Assembly: GCA_025210805.1 (NCBI GenBank)
Contig: JAOAQX010000023.1
Coordinates: forward strand, 248,001-312,000
Direction of reading: 5' to 3'
From: Flavobacteriales bacterium
GTDB taxonomy: Bacteria > Bacteroidota > Bacteroidia > Flavobacteriales > CAJXXR01
DNA length: 64,000 nucleotides
Shown here: positions 26,224 to 35,940 of the stretch, piece by piece
How the letters are laid out: the number at the start of each line of letters is the position of its first letter
Numbering within the stretch: the stretch's first letter is position 1
Notes under the pieces: generated by a model
Seen by the model: the letters and a program-made list of their open reading frames with translations, nothing else
Told to the model about the DNA's origin: nothing
Databases searched by the model: none
Position numbers and translations under genes: made by a program

Positions 26224-27372
26224 TTATTTCTGCATCAAAATTTCTAGTTGATCTGTCATATCAAGATCGTAATAGAGTTTTTTAAGAAGTCTTTTGGCTT
26301 CTGCGTTTTTACCCTCAGAGTACGCATGAATACTTTCTAAATAAGGTAGTGCTTTTTTGAACTCATCATTTTTCATTTTTTCAAGTTCTGCATACTTCTT
26401 TTGATCGGCACGAGACATTCCTAAATCATTCATTTGCAATACATATTTGTTTGATTTAGCAATATAGATATTTGCCAAGTTGAAACTTGCATCTTCATAC
26501 TCTGGGTTTACATCCAATGCGTTTTGATATGCCTCAATTGCTTTTTCCTCTTGATCCATAGCTGCATAAGCGAATCCTTTTGCAAAGAATAATTTTTCGT
26601 TTTCTGGGTCTAATTCAATTGCCTCGTCTAGAGTTTTAGTAAGCTTATCATATTCTTTGTTACCAATATAATGGTTTACCAGATCCATAACAAAAGTAGT
26701 ATTCTCTGGACAGTTTTTTCTTGCATCAAAAAGTGCTTTTACATAGGCTTCAGACCCTTTTTCTTCAACGTTTAATTTTTGACGATTAAACTTCTCGCTT
26801 GTAGGATCTAATTTTATTAATTTATCTGCATATTCTTTCGCTGTTTCCATGTCTTTTCCATATTGAGCAGCAACAGAGATAAAGTATAAATTATTGGTAT
26901 CAATAGAATTGAAACCATTTTGCATATAATCCACAGCTCTTTTTAGATATACAACGGCAGTCTTATAATCTTTTTTGTCATAAGCTTTGTAACCATACGA
27001 TCTTGCTTTGTTAAGAGCTAAATTGAAATTATACTTAGATTTTTTTACAAATTTCCCATCATATTGGATACTTTTCACGAAGTTTTCCTCCATGATTTCC
27101 CAATTCTCTGGAAGTGCATTAACACTATCTTTTAAAGTTACTTTTGAATAAATAAGTCCTCTATAAAAATAATATTTATCAAGACTTTTTTTACTTAAAG
27201 AACCACCTTCATCTAGTTTGGTTTTCACCAAATCAATATAATGTTTAGCCTTTTCTGTGTTTTTACGGTTTTTATACTCTACAATAGATGATGTAAGATC
27301 AACTTGCTGAGCAAATGCAGGAATTGTCATGGCTCCCACGGCACCTATAAGTAATAGATTCTTTATTCTCAT
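26224..27372 (-). CDS. Secreted tetratricopeptide-repeat protein
   Basis: A 382-residue protein started at MRIKNLLLIGAVGAM, which forms a good signal peptide ending at PAFAQQ; the longer frame to 27450 would run into gyrA and adds a basic stretch unlike a signal. The mature part is alpha-helical with several TPR units, the clearest around YDKLTKTLDEAIELDPENEKLFFAKGFAYA and EKAIEAYQNALDVNPEYEDASFNLANIYI. It probably acts in the periplasm or outer membrane as a protein-interaction scaffold. It starts 10 bases after the gyrA stop and shares its transcript, a pairing common in flavobacteria. Confidence 0.8.
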   Translation of the reverse strand: MRIKNLLLIGAVGAMTIPAFAQQVDLTSSIVEYKNRKNTEKAKHYIDLVKTKLDEGGSLSKKSLDKYYFYRGLIYSKVTLKDSVNALPENWEIMEENFVKSIQYDGKFVKKSKYNFNLALNKARSYGYKAYDKKDYKTAVVYLKRAVDYMQNGFNSIDTNNLYFISVAAQYGKDMETAKEYADKLIKLDPTSEKFNRQKLNVEEKGSEAYVKALFDARKNCPENTTFVMDLVNHYIGNKEYDKLTKTLDEAIELDPENEKLFFAKGFAYAAMDQEEKAIEAYQNALDVNPEYEDASFNLANIYIAKSNKYVLQMNDLGMSRADQKKYAELEKMKNDEFKKALPYLESIHAYSEGKNAEAKRLLKKLYYDLDMTDQLEILMQK

Positions 27373-27382
27373 TGTTTTAGTT

Positions 27383-29917
27383 TTAGTTTTCTGTTTCGTT
27401 GTTATTTTGGATATTATCATCCGTTGTGTTCTCGTTTGATGTATCTTCAAAAGCTATGCCATCGTTCTCTTCTTCCTCTTCGTGAGGCACTTTGGCTACA
27501 GCTGCAATACGATCTTTTCCTTTTAAAGAAATAAGTCTTACTCCTTGCGTTGCTCTTCCCATAACTCGGATATTTTCCATCCCCATACGAATCATCACAC
27601 CAGATTTATTGATGATTACTAAATCATCTTCATCGGTTACGTTTTTAATAGCAATCAGGGCTCCTGTTTTCTCACTAATTGTAAGTGTTTTCACACCTTT
27701 ACCACCACGATTTGTCACACGATAACCCTCTACTATTGAACGCTTTCCGTATCCATTTTCTGAAACTACAAGTACACTAGATGTAGGATCTTCTACACAT
27801 ACCATTCCTATTACTTCGTCTTTTTCATCTGCTAAAGTTACACCACGTACTCCCATAGATGTTCTACCTACTGGACGACATTTATTTTCTGGGAATCTAA
27901 TGGCTTTACCTGATTTTACGGCCAAGATAATTTCGTTATTACCATTGGTTAATTTTGCTTCCAATAGTTCATCTCCATCTTTAATTACGATGGCGTTAAT
28001 TCCATTGGTTCTTGGTCTAGAATAAGCTTCTAATTTCGTCTTTTTCACCAATCCATTTTTGGTTGCCATTACGATAAAATTATTCTCTACGTATTCTTTA
28101 TCCTTTAAATCACCTGTATTTAAATAAGCTACAACACGATCATCTTTAGGAATATTTATTAAGTTTTGGATGGCTCTTCCTTTAGCCGTTCTGCTTCCTT
28201 CTGGAATTTGGAATACTCTTAACCAGAAACATCTACCTTGTTCTGTAAAGAACAACATATAATCGTGATTTTTGGCTGCAAAGATATTTTCGATAAAGTC
28301 TTTATCTCTTGTAGAAGCTCCTTTTTGCCCTACTCCTCCTCTGTTTTGAGAACGGTATTCGCTTAATGCTGTTCTTTTGATATATCCTGCATGAGACATG
28401 GTTACGATAACTTCTTCGTTAGGAATCATGTCTTCTACACTCAATTCTCCTCCAGCGTAATCAATTTCAGATCTTCTTTCATCTCCATATTTTTCGATGA
28501 TTTCTTGAGTTTCTTCTTTGATGATATTCATTCTCAAGTCTTCATTTTCTAATATTGCATTAAGACCTTTGATTGTTTCCATCAATTCTGCATACTCTTC
28601 CTTGATTTTGTCTATTTCAAGACCTGTAAGTTTTTGAAGACGCATATCAAGAACTGCTCTTGCTTGAATTTCAGACAATTCAAATCTTGACATCAATCCA
28701 TTTCTTGCTTCTTCTGGAGTTTTAGATTGCTTAATCATCTCGATTATCTCATCGATATTATTTAATGCAATCACCAAACCTTCAAGAATATGTGCTCTTT
28801 TTTCAGCTTGTTCTAGCTCATACTGTGTTCTTCTTACAACTACTTCATGACGATGATCTACAAAATGCTTGATCATGTCTTTTAAGTTCAAAAGCTCTGG
28901 TCTTCCGTTTACCAATGCAATATTGTTTACCGAAAAACTGGTTTGAAGCGCAGTGTATTTATAGAGTTTATTGAGAACTACGTTTGCTATTGCATCACGT
29001 TTAACGTGGTAAACAATACGCATTCCTTTTCTATCCGATTCATCCGTAATATTAGAGATTCCATCCAATTTTTTATCATTAATCAAATCAGCAGTTTTCT
29101 TAATCATGTCTGCTTTATTGACTTGGAAAGGAATTTCATCTACGATAATAACTTCACGATCTCCACTTGTTTCTTCAATTCTTGCCTTTGCTCTGAGAAC
29201 GACTCTTCCTCTTCCTGTATGGAAAGCATTTTTAACACCTTCGTATCCATAAATTACACCTCCTGTTGGGAAATCTGGTGCTTTTACAAAAGTCATCAGT
29301 TCGTCTATCTCTATATCGTTATTATCGATATAAGCAATCACACCATTACACACTTCTGTGATATTGTGAGGAGGCATATTGGTAGCCATACCTACGGCAA
29401 TACCAGAAGCTCCGTTCATCAACAAGTTTGGAATTCTTGTTGGAAGAACGATTGGTTCTTTTAAGGAATCATCAAAATTCAGTCTTGTATCTACCGTATT
29501 TTTTTCGATATCTCGAAGCATTTCTTCAGCTATTTTCTGAAGTCTTGCTTCTGTATAACGCATAGCGGCAGGACTATCTCCATCTACAGAACCGAAGTTA
29601 CCTTGACCGTCAACAAGGGTATATCTCAAAGACCACTCTTGTGCCATACGGACCATAGAATCATAAACTGAAGTATCTCCATGTGGGTGATACTTACCCA
29701 AAACTTCCCCGACAATTCTGGCGGACTTTTTATAAGGACGATTGGAGAGTACTCCTAACTCATACATTCCGTATAAAACACGGCGGTGTACGGGCTTAAA
29801 ACCATCTCTCACATCAGGTAAAGCTCTTGAAACAATAACCGACATCGAATAATCGATATAGGCTGATTTCATTTCTTCTTCTATGTTAATTTGTATTATT
29901 CTTTCTCCGTCTGACAT
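27383..29917 (-). CDS. gyrA: DNA gyrase subunit A
   Basis: An 844-residue type IIA topoisomerase subunit. The breakage-reunion domain has the catalytic tyrosine in [10 protein letters not shown] and the quinolone region [12 protein letters not shown], with threonine at the position of E. coli S83. The GyrA-box in the C-terminal beta-pinwheel appears as QNRGGVG. Six blades follow, and an acidic Asn/Glu-rich tail of about 35 residues ends the chain. GyrA cuts and rejoins DNA, and with GyrB it introduces negative supercoils. Its 3' neighbour, the TPR gene, is co-transcribed. Confidence 0.97.
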   Translation of the reverse strand: MSDGERIIQINIEEEMKSAYIDYSMSVIVSRALPDVRDGFKPVHRRVLYGMYELGVLSNRPYKKSARIVGEVLGKYHPHGDTSVYDSMVRMAQEWSLRYTLVDGQGNFGSVDGDSPAAMRYTEARLQKIAEEMLRDIEKNTVDTRLNFDDSLKEPIVLPTRIPNLLMNGASGIAVGMATNMPPHNITEVCNGVIAYIDNNDIEIDELMTFVKAPDFPTGGVIYGYEGVKNAFHTGRGRVVLRAKARIEETSGDREVIIVDEIPFQVNKADMIKKTADLINDKKLDGISNITDESDRKGMRIVYHVKRDAIANVVLNKLYKYTALQTSFSVNNIALVNGRPELLNLKDMIKHFVDHRHEVVVRRTQYELEQAEKRAHILEGLVIALNNIDEIIEMIKQSKTPEEARNGLMSRFELSEIQARAVLDMRLQKLTGLEIDKIKEEYAELMETIKGLNAILENEDLRMNIIKEETQEIIEKYGDERRSEIDYAGGELSVEDMIPNEEVIVTMSHAGYIKRTALSEYRSQNRGGVGQKGASTRDKDFIENIFAAKNHDYMLFFTEQGRCFWLRVFQIPEGSRTAKGRAIQNLINIPKDDRVVAYLNTGDLKDKEYVENNFIVMATKNGLVKKTKLEAYSRPRTNGINAIVIKDGDELLEAKLTNGNNEIILAVKSGKAIRFPENKCRPVGRTSMGVRGVTLADEKDEVIGMVCVEDPTSSVLVVSENGYGKRSIVEGYRVTNRGGKGVKTLTISEKTGALIAIKNVTDEDDLVIINKSGVMIRMGMENIRVMGRATQGVRLISLKGKDRIAAVAKVPHEEEEENDGIAFEDTSNENTTDDNIQNNNETEN

Positions 29918-30056
29918 AAAATTGTTTTTTCATTTTTTTGCTACACGAATATACCATTTTTGTCGCATTTTTTTAATGCATTTGACAACGTTTTTTTTGC
30001 CTTTTATCGATTTATTTTATTTTCTCAACATTCTGTTTTTGGATCCGCTTAAAAAC

Positions 30057-30088
30057 AAAAAAACCGCTCAAGAATTTGAGCGGTTTTT
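30057..30088 (-). terminator. Terminator downstream of the outer membrane protein gene
   Basis: CCGCTCAA (30064-30071) and TTGAGCGG (30076-30083) pair around a GAAT loop. A runs and T runs extend the stem on both sides. On the minus strand it ends the two-gene envelope operon that begins at 32003. Confidence 0.82.
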
Positions 30089-30110
30089 GGTAAATACTTT
30101 TTGTTTTAAC

Positions 30111-30782
30111 TTATCTTTTATAAGGGCTAAGTTTTTCTGTTGCAATTCGGTAATTCAACCCAAGGCTAATCGTTCCTTTTGATTGATAATTCAATGAAGT
30201 GGACTCTTGAAACCTGATCATTGGTAGTTGATAGTTTGCATAAACTCCTAGACCAATTGGGCTTTCGTATTGAACACCAAAAAGTCCGTCGAAATAATTT
30301 TGTTCAAACAAATTAATGACTAAAGCTTTAAAGTGCTTGGACTCTGTTAAGAGTGTAGAATTAGTTACTTGAAAAGTGTTTCCGTAAATGCTCAATCTCA
30401 CATTTGCACCAAAAGTAAATGCCCATCTGTTGTTAAAATGATACTGAACCATTGGTGAAATTCTGAAATAGGTTTCATGAATATCTAACTCTTTCTCGTA
30501 AAAATCGACTTGATTTGGGTTATTTCTTTCGTTTATCCCTGTACTCGTTGATTGGATTCCTATTTGTTGTTCAAAACTCCAAAAATGACTTAAATCTTTT
30601 CTATAAAGCACTCCTGCATCAAATCCTAATCTAGGTTTTGTTGTGAATTCTACACCTTGAAAATTGATAAAGTCTGTTTCAAAACCATAGAGGTTAAAAT
30701 TCGTTCCCAAATAAGCTCCTATTTCTTGAGCTTGAGCTCCAAAAGTCACAAGAGCAAATAATGATAAAATAATCTTTTTCAT
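30111..30782 (-). CDS. Outer membrane beta-barrel protein
   Basis: A 223-residue protein with a signal peptide (MKKIILSLFALVTFGAQAQE). The mature part has alternating strands such as RLGFDAGVLYRKDLSHFWSFEQQIGIQ, YFRISPMVQYHFNNRWAFTFGANVRLSIYG and GTISLGLNYRIATEK. This fits an 8- to 10-stranded porin-like barrel of the kind often named PorT-like or 'outer membrane beta-barrel' in Bacteroidota. It lies 3 bases after the preceding secreted protein gene, so the two are one operon. Its ligand or partner is unknown. Confidence 0.75.
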   Translation of the reverse strand: MKKIILSLFALVTFGAQAQEIGAYLGTNFNLYGFETDFINFQGVEFTTKPRLGFDAGVLYRKDLSHFWSFEQQIGIQSTSTGINERNNPNQVDFYEKELDIHETYFRISPMVQYHFNNRWAFTFGANVRLSIYGNTFQVTNSTLLTESKHFKALVINLFEQNYFDGLFGVQYESPIGLGVYANYQLPMIRFQESTSLNYQSKGTISLGLNYRIATEKLSPYKR

Positions 30783-30785
30783 ACT

Positions 30786-32003
30786 TTAGATTGATGTTTG
30801 AAGATTTTTAGTGTATTTCGTTTTTGTATTCTGGTTAGCAAGAATGTAGGCTTCTACATTATTCCTTAGCTTTTCAACATATTTTCTTGTCAGTCCGTTG
30901 TACTTTTCTGTCAGTTTTTGCGAAGGCAAATTGTTTTTATATGCCAAATATTCTTCTTTTGAATAAAAATTCTTTTTACTACTAACCACTGTTTTATATT
31001 CCTCCATATTCTTTCTTTCTTGAATAAGTGTTTGAAGGTTTGTTTCAGTAAATTTAATAATTCCTTGATAAGATTTTTGTCCAATATTCAAATAGTACTT
31101 TACAAGTCTAAGAGCGCTATTTTTCAATTCATTTTCTGAACCCTTAAACTTTGGATATTTTGAGATTTCAAGGAATTCAATTTCGGCATGATATAAAAGA
31201 AATTTCTGTTTTTTCTTCATCGCTTCAAGATCCAAATCTTTTGCTGCTTTCCTAAATTCTGTATCTAGGGTAGCGAGTTTTTTAATTTTCCTAAGCAAAC
31301 CAAAATTATAGAGTGTGACTGCTTCATAATCATTAAGCTTTTCCTCTAACCTGATGAGTTTCTTATCTGCTCTATTGAGCGTTTTAAGGTTTTCTGGATC
31401 CTTTTCTATTTGTTCCTTCTTCTCATAAAGACTCATTTCTTCTTTTATGAAATCCCTTGCCGATACCGCTTTTTGTGTATGTTGATTGATGGAAATCAGA
31501 TTTTTTTTGTAGTCCTCATTACTTGGTGAAAAATCTTTTATAGGTCTTTCGGGATATTTTAAATAGTAGTCTAACTCTTTTTTAATTTCAATCCCGTGAT
31601 GATTTTTCTTTAACTGAAAATCCATCTCGTTTTTTAACTCCTTTCGGTAAAGGTTTTCATAATGATCAATAAAAGTATTTACTGATTTTTTCAGGTTGTA
31701 TTCTGGCAAATACTCCATTTTTCTACCAAGAAGATTTCTATAATAATCAAGTTTTTTCTGATTACTTTCTAATCTTTTAGAAATTAAACTTTTTCGAATC
31801 GTGGGTTTATCCAGTTCCTCTAAAAAAGTGTGGTAATCTGACAATACATGAACTTGTATCTTCTTTATGTATTTGTCATAATCTTCTTCGGTTTTTACTT
31901 CCTCAGAAAAACGTTTATCCAATTGTGAATTATACACTGATTGTGCATCACTATAATGACAAATTGAAATGAACCCAAGAATAAATAAGGATTTACGTAG
32001 CAT
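30786..32003 (-). CDS. Secreted helical coiled-coil protein, family not recognised
   Basis: A 405-residue protein with a signal peptide (MLRKSLFILGFISICHYSDAQS). The mature part is almost entirely charged alpha-helix rich in Lys, Glu and Leu, with long stretches such as the region around residues 190-300 that could form coiled coils. No catalytic motif, T9SS sorting domain or repeat family is recognised. It precedes a beta-barrel gene by 3 bases; a periplasmic helper or partner of that barrel is a reasonable guess. Confidence is high for a real gene because of length and operon position, but low for function. Confidence 0.6.
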   Translation of the reverse strand: MLRKSLFILGFISICHYSDAQSVYNSQLDKRFSEEVKTEEDYDKYIKKIQVHVLSDYHTFLEELDKPTIRKSLISKRLESNQKKLDYYRNLLGRKMEYLPEYNLKKSVNTFIDHYENLYRKELKNEMDFQLKKNHHGIEIKKELDYYLKYPERPIKDFSPSNEDYKKNLISINQHTQKAVSARDFIKEEMSLYEKKEQIEKDPENLKTLNRADKKLIRLEEKLNDYEAVTLYNFGLLRKIKKLATLDTEFRKAAKDLDLEAMKKKQKFLLYHAEIEFLEISKYPKFKGSENELKNSALRLVKYYLNIGQKSYQGIIKFTETNLQTLIQERKNMEEYKTVVSSKKNFYSKEEYLAYKNNLPSQKLTEKYNGLTRKYVEKLRNNVEAYILANQNTKTKYTKNLQTSI

Positions 32004-32075
32004 AAAAATCTCTTTCCTTCAATAAATGTTTAACTGCTAATATAGGTAATTTTTCTGTACTTCAAGAGTATTCTA

Positions 32076-32600
32076 TTACTCTTCTACTTTTGGTGGAAGT
32101 TCTTTGTAATCTTCGAGAGGCATTTTTTTACAATATAATGTAGTCGTAAGACTATTTAGAGAATCCGCTGTAGGATGTAAATCTTTATGAACCAACTTAA
32201 CACGCCATTTATCTATTGCATCTATGGAATATAAACGATCACCAACTCTTAAAATATCTTTTTCTTGTGAAAGTACGTCCCATACAGTTTGAAAAACAGT
32301 ATCTACCTCTATAGTTTTATTAGCAGAGGAGTCTAGATTTAAAAATGAAACAGGTACCCCAACATTAGTTTGCCCTTCAATACATTGAATAGACAAATAA
32401 TCTATTGGTAATTCTATATGATTTTCGATATCTCTATAAGGAATTTCAACTCCATTTTTTAATTCTAATGTTTGTACAGAACGGTAAATATGCCATTCAT
32501 CACAAAGGACTTTGTTTTCATCAAATTCTTCGTTTTCACAAGAAGCCCCAAAAAATGAAATAAGGGATAAAAATAAAATAGGTCTAAAAATTGAGGTCAT
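32076..32600 (-). CDS. Lipoprotein, function unknown
   Basis: A 174-residue protein with a lipoprotein signal: a hydrophobic run after MTSIFRP and the lipobox FGASC (cysteine at about 21), followed by acidic residues ENEEFDEN. Acidic residues after the cysteine resemble the lipoprotein export signal that sends Bacteroidota lipoproteins to the cell surface. No family motif is recognised. The stop lies about 70 bases before the start of the secreted helical protein gene on the same strand. A -7 match lies just upstream at 32617-32624. Confidence 0.6.
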   Translation of the reverse strand: MTSIFRPILFLSLISFFGASCENEEFDENKVLCDEWHIYRSVQTLELKNGVEIPYRDIENHIELPIDYLSIQCIEGQTNVGVPVSFLNLDSSANKTIEVDTVFQTVWDVLSQEKDILRVGDRLYSIDAIDKWRVKLVHKDLHPTADSLNSLTTTLYCKKMPLEDYKELPPKVEE

Positions 32601-32616
32601 ATATAGCTGTTTTGAA

Positions 32617-32624
32617 CAAATATA
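32617..32624 (-). promoter_or_regulatory. Candidate -7 element for the lipoprotein gene
   Basis: The minus strand reads TATATTTG, an exact TAnnTTTG match, 17 bases before the lipoprotein start. A TTG at 32641-32643 (minus strand) is 16 bases away and could serve as a weak -33 element. The spacer to the divergent rhomboid gene is only about 40 bases. Confidence 0.45.
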
Positions 32625-32642
32625 GTAATTTTATTGAATCCA

Positions 32643-33359
32643 ATGAAGAAGAAAAACCATAAGAAACACCCATTTTTACGCTCCATCAGAATCCCTATTT
32701 TGTTGGGGATGATCATGGTATTAACTCATTTGATTAAAGAAACCATTGCTCCAGATCTGTATCAATGGGGTATTTATCCTCGGGATTGGTCTGGATTAAA
32801 GGGGGTTTTCTTTTTTCATTTCATCCATGGTGACTGGAAACACTTGGGAAATAATCTAATTTCTTTCCTTCCTTTAAGTGCGATTCTTTTTGTTTTTTAT
32901 AGAAGAAATCGTTTTCAGGTTTACACTTCTGCCCTACTCATGTCTGGATTTCTTACCTGGATAGGTGGTAGAAGCAGCTATCATATTGGGGCGAGTGCTT
33001 GGATCTACGCATTAGCATCTTATTTATTTTTTAATTCTTTGAGAGACGCAAACCCAAAGAGCAAGGGAATCACCTTTACGATCGTATTATTTTATGGTTC
33101 TATGGTTTGGGGTATTTTCCCACAACCCGAATACTTAAATATTTCATGGGAAGGTCACTTAATGGGGTTCATCACTGGTATTTTCTTAAGTTATGCCTTT
33201 CCTAGTAGATTTCCTAAAAGGAAAAAATATTCTTGGGAAAAAGAAAAAGATCTTCTTGATGAACTTAAAGAGCCTGTGATTTATGAAGAGATTCATGCAA
33301 AAAAAACTGAAGATGATTCCTTATTTCAATGGCATAGCAATCACTCTTTTGAGCAGTAA
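32643..33359 (+). CDS. Rhomboid family intramembrane serine protease
   Basis: A 238-residue polytopic membrane protein from the ATG at 32643; a TTG nine bases upstream in frame is less likely. The rhomboid pattern is clear: HGDWKHLGNNL in helix 2 (the HxxxN block), the GxSx serine S118 in IGASAWIY, and the catalytic histidine H172 in WEGHLMGFITG. The charged cytoplasmic tail of about 50 residues after the last helix is not conserved in the family. It cleaves transmembrane segments of other proteins; its substrate is unknown. Divergent from the lipoprotein gene. Confidence 0.88.
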   Translation: MKKKNHKKHPFLRSIRIPILLGMIMVLTHLIKETIAPDLYQWGIYPRDWSGLKGVFFFHFIHGDWKHLGNNLISFLPLSAILFVFYRRNRFQVYTSALLMSGFLTWIGGRSSYHIGASAWIYALASYLFFNSLRDANPKSKGITFTIVLFYGSMVWGIFPQPEYLNISWEGHLMGFITGIFLSYAFPSRFPKRKKYSWEKEKDLLDELKEPVIYEEIHAKKTEDDSLFQWHSNHSFEQ

Positions 33360-33405
33360 AACTCTAACAAGTAAATTATTACCAATAAATAATTGTGCTA
33401 AATAT

Positions 33406-33434
33406 TTTGATCTATTATTTTTGGTATAATTTTG
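33406..33434 (+). promoter_or_regulatory. Promoter with -33 TTTG and -7 TAATTTTG
   Basis: TTTG (33406-33409) and TAATTTTG (33427-33434) are separated by 17 bases, matching the Bacteroidota promoter layout. The -7 element ends 43 bases before the start of the beta-barrel gene at 33478. This is the best two-part promoter match I found in the window. Confidence 0.6.
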
Positions 33435-33477
33435 GAGTACAACAGAATGTTAAACTAAAAAAACACTATTTCGAATT

Positions 33478-34074
33478 ATGAAAAAATTACTATTTATTAT
33501 GATGTTGATACCTATGGTATCATTGGCTCAAGAAAGCAGAAAAGATTTAGATAATCATGAAATTTCGAAAGGACTTTATTTTCGTTTGAATACGGATCTT
33601 ACTTCGGCTTTTGATGAAACATTCAATTCAAGAATAGGTGCAGGTGCACATTTTGATGGTTTTCATGTTGGAGTTCATTATTTAACTTCATTTGGTGAAG
33701 CAAAAAGTAAAATTGGAGACCCAACCATTGTCAATACCGCTAATACAAATCCAGAAAAAATGAATGTTAAATATAACGGATTTGGTCTAGACTTACTTTA
33801 TGAAGTAGAAATGGTGGAAAAATTTTCATTGGCACCGTATATGAATATGGGATTAGTGAGCATGGAATATATAGATTATCAAGAAGATCAATTTTTAAAT
33901 ACGCAACTTGGTGCTAAACTTTTGTTTGTTCCAGTAAGAAACGTAAAACTCGGTTTAAATCTTGGATATAATTTTGTAAGTGGTTTTGATTTTGATCACT
34001 TAGATAAAGCAGATTATCAAGGACTCAATTTTGGGATAACACTACAGTATAATCACTTTTTACCAAAATGGTAG
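33478..34074 (+). CDS. Outer membrane beta-barrel protein
   Basis: A 198-residue protein with a signal peptide (MKKLLFIMMLIPMVSLAQES). The rest alternates polar and aromatic residues as in small barrels: GLYFRLNTDLTSAF, GFHVGVHYLTSFGEA, GFGLDLLYEVEMV, LKLGLNLGYNFVSGF and the C-terminal GLNFGITLQYNHFLPKW. The aromatic end is typical of a strand recognised by the BAM complex. It is a single gene with its own promoter and a strong terminator. Ligand and role are unknown. Confidence 0.7.
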   Translation: MKKLLFIMMLIPMVSLAQESRKDLDNHEISKGLYFRLNTDLTSAFDETFNSRIGAGAHFDGFHVGVHYLTSFGEAKSKIGDPTIVNTANTNPEKMNVKYNGFGLDLLYEVEMVEKFSLAPYMNMGLVSMEYIDYQEDQFLNTQLGAKLLFVPVRNVKLGLNLGYNFVSGFDFDHLDKADYQGLNFGITLQYNHFLPKW

Positions 34075-34093
34075 TATAAAAAATATTACTCTG

Positions 34094-34133
34094 TAAAAAA
34101 AGGAAGACAAGTTGTTGTCTTCCTTTTTTTTTT
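34094..34133 (+). terminator. Rho-independent terminator
   Basis: AGGAAGACAA (34101-34110) and TTGTCTTCC (34115-34123) form a near-perfect hairpin with a GTTG loop. A run of T residues follows (34124-34133), and the matching A run lies before the stem. It ends the beta-barrel gene. Confidence 0.88.
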
Positions 34134-34254
34134 GCGTGTCAAATAATAAATAACGTTTAAACCTAATAATCATTTACTTTATCGAAAAGTATTTGACGTT
34201 CAAAAAATAATAATTTATTTATGCACAACCTTATTACTCAAATAAAGAATTGTT

Positions 34255-35865
34255 ATGAAAAAAGCTTATGCAATAATACTTCTGTTTATATTCAATTTAA
34301 ATCTAAATGCTCAAATAGGTATTGGAACTTCAACACCACATTCATCAGCAAAATTAGATGTAACTTCCACCACACGTGGATTTTTACCAACTAGAATGAC
34401 AACTGCTCAAAGAGACCTCATTAATTCGCCAGCTAGAGGACTTGTCATATTCAATATAACAACGAGATGCTTAGAATTCAATAGGAGCTCGAACCCGAAC
34501 CTTCCAGACTGGGTTAACGTTTGTGGTAATCTTCGAAGTTTTAATAATTGTTCCGTTGCAAATGCTGGAGCGCTACGTGTTGGTGTTCAAGCAACGAATA
34601 TCACTCAAACAATTTCCGCAACATTTACAAGTACCGGTGCAGAAAGTATTACAACAGATACGGTAAATGGTGTCTTTTTTAGATATTCTGGAAATGTAAA
34701 TTCAGGAACACATAATATAGTTCTAACCGCTGTAGGAACTCCTACTACTTCTGGTAATCATACTTATACCATTAGAAAAGATGGAAATACTTGTTCCTTT
34801 TCTGCAACTGTATTAAACCCACTACCCTGTACTACACCAACACCAACAATAACAGGTGCAACGAGTGTCGTTACGGGTAGCTCGATAAACTTATCAGTAG
34901 CTCCAAATAACTATGCAAATTATGTATGGAGCATACAATCAGGTTCAGGAACATTAAATACAACAACAGGAACCACTGTAACTCTAACACCAACAAATGG
35001 TGCAACAGGAAACATTGTAGTACGTGTAGTTGCTACAGGTAATACACCACAACCATGTACTCCTACCACTGGGCAAGATTTACACACCGTTACCATTTCT
35101 CCACCACCACCCTGTACAACACCAACACCAACAATAACAGGTGCAACAAGTGTCGTTACGGGTAGCTCGATAAACTTATCTGTATCGCCAAATAACTATG
35201 CAAATTATGTATGGAGCATACAATCAGGTTCAGGAACATTAAATACAACAACAGGAACCACGGTAACCCTAACACCAACAAATGGTGCAACAGGAAACAT
35301 TGTAGTGCGTGTAGTTGCTACTGGTAATACACCACAACCATGTACTCCTACCACTGGGCAAGATTTACACACCGTTACCATTTCTCAACCACTAACCTTA
35401 ACAGCTTCTGGAAACACCTGTGTATCTGGAGGACAAACTAATTACGAGAAAGCGTACAACTGGTCTGCTAGTGACGTTACTGGTGCAGGAGCAAATACTG
35501 TTACATTCACAAATGTATCGGTTACCCATCAATTCAACAGTTCTTGGACACAATCTTGGACTAGAGTTGTTCCACCAAATGGAACTTATCAAGTAACTAT
35601 CGTAGCAATGTCTGCAACTACAATAACTAATAATGCTAATTATGCATTAAGAGTAATTCATGGTGCTAGAGTTTTCCATACTTTGGCAGCCAATGCTGGA
35701 ATAACACAATCACAGTTACCTTTTACGTTGAATAACAATGTTACATTTACAGCCCCTGGACTGACAGGACATTCAAATCTTTTTGATCTTGCATTTCATG
35801 CAGAAGCAGGAGGAAACCAAACTGCCTGTTGGAATTATAATATTCGATTTACAAAAGTGAACTAA
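34255..35865 (+). CDS. Surface protein with two near-identical 95-residue repeats
   Basis: A 536-residue secreted protein. The signal peptide ends at LNAQ, and the mature start IGIGTSTPHSSAKLDVTSTTRGFLPTRMT is the pattern common to Bacteroidota surface and tail-fibre-like proteins. Two tandem 95-residue Ig/PKD-like repeats follow at about 191-285 and 286-375, each rich in Thr, Ser and Asn and ending in a PQPCTPTTGQDLHTVTIS stretch. The C-terminal 160 residues form another beta-rich domain with two cysteines. A typical T9SS sorting domain is not evident, so the export route is uncertain. Likely an adhesin or surface-layer component, single gene. Confidence 0.65.
   Translation: MKKAYAIILLFIFNLNLNAQIGIGTSTPHSSAKLDVTSTTRGFLPTRMTTAQRDLINSPARGLVIFNITTRCLEFNRSSNPNLPDWVNVCGNLRSFNNCSVANAGALRVGVQATNITQTISATFTSTGAESITTDTVNGVFFRYSGNVNSGTHNIVLTAVGTPTTSGNHTYTIRKDGNTCSFSATVLNPLPCTTPTPTITGATSVVTGSSINLSVAPNNYANYVWSIQSGSGTLNTTTGTTVTLTPTNGATGNIVVRVVATGNTPQPCTPTTGQDLHTVTISPPPPCTTPTPTITGATSVVTGSSINLSVSPNNYANYVWSIQSGSGTLNTTTGTTVTLTPTNGATGNIVVRVVATGNTPQPCTPTTGQDLHTVTISQPLTLTASGNTCVSGGQTNYEKAYNWSASDVTGAGANTVTFTNVSVTHQFNSSWTQSWTRVVPPNGTYQVTIVAMSATTITNNANYALRVIHGARVFHTLAANAGITQSQLPFTLNNNVTFTAPGLTGHSNLFDLAFHAEAGGNQTACWNYNIRFTKVN
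34825..35394 (+). repeat. Tandem direct repeat, 2 x 285 bp
   Basis: Copies begin at 34825 and 35110, exactly 285 bases (95 codons) apart, and are nearly identical at the DNA level, with few substitutions over about 275 bases. The similarity decays after about 35385. In-frame length and low divergence suggest a recent duplication, and the copy number could vary by recombination. Confidence 0.85.
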
Positions 35866-35876
35866 ATCAACAAACA

Positions 35877-35920
35877 ATATCCCCTATTTGTCCTAAGATA
35901 AATAGGGGATATATTTTTTT
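35877..35920. terminator. Bidirectional terminator between the repeat protein gene and dps
   Basis: ATATCCCCTATTT (35877-35889) and AAATAGGGGATAT (35900-35912) form a perfect 13-base stem, followed by a T run on the plus strand (35914-35920). It separates the convergent surface protein and dps genes. Confidence 0.85.
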
Positions 35921-35940
35921 AAAACCGCTTTTATCTATCT

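Noticed and set aside
28943-29464. A long ORF of 173 residues on the plus strand inside gyrA
   Set aside because: It lies antisense to conserved gyrA sequence and reads as Cys/Ser/Phe-rich reverse-complement sequence. No independent support.
27383-29917. Threonine at the GyrA position equivalent to E. coli S83, considered as quinolone resistance
   Set aside because: Threonine is the normal residue there in flavobacterial GyrA as far as I know, so it is no evidence of a resistance mutation.
34255-35865. CRISPR-like or phage tail-fibre origin of the repeated region
   Set aside because: The repeat is one in-frame protein domain duplicated once, without short spacers. No phage genes are near.
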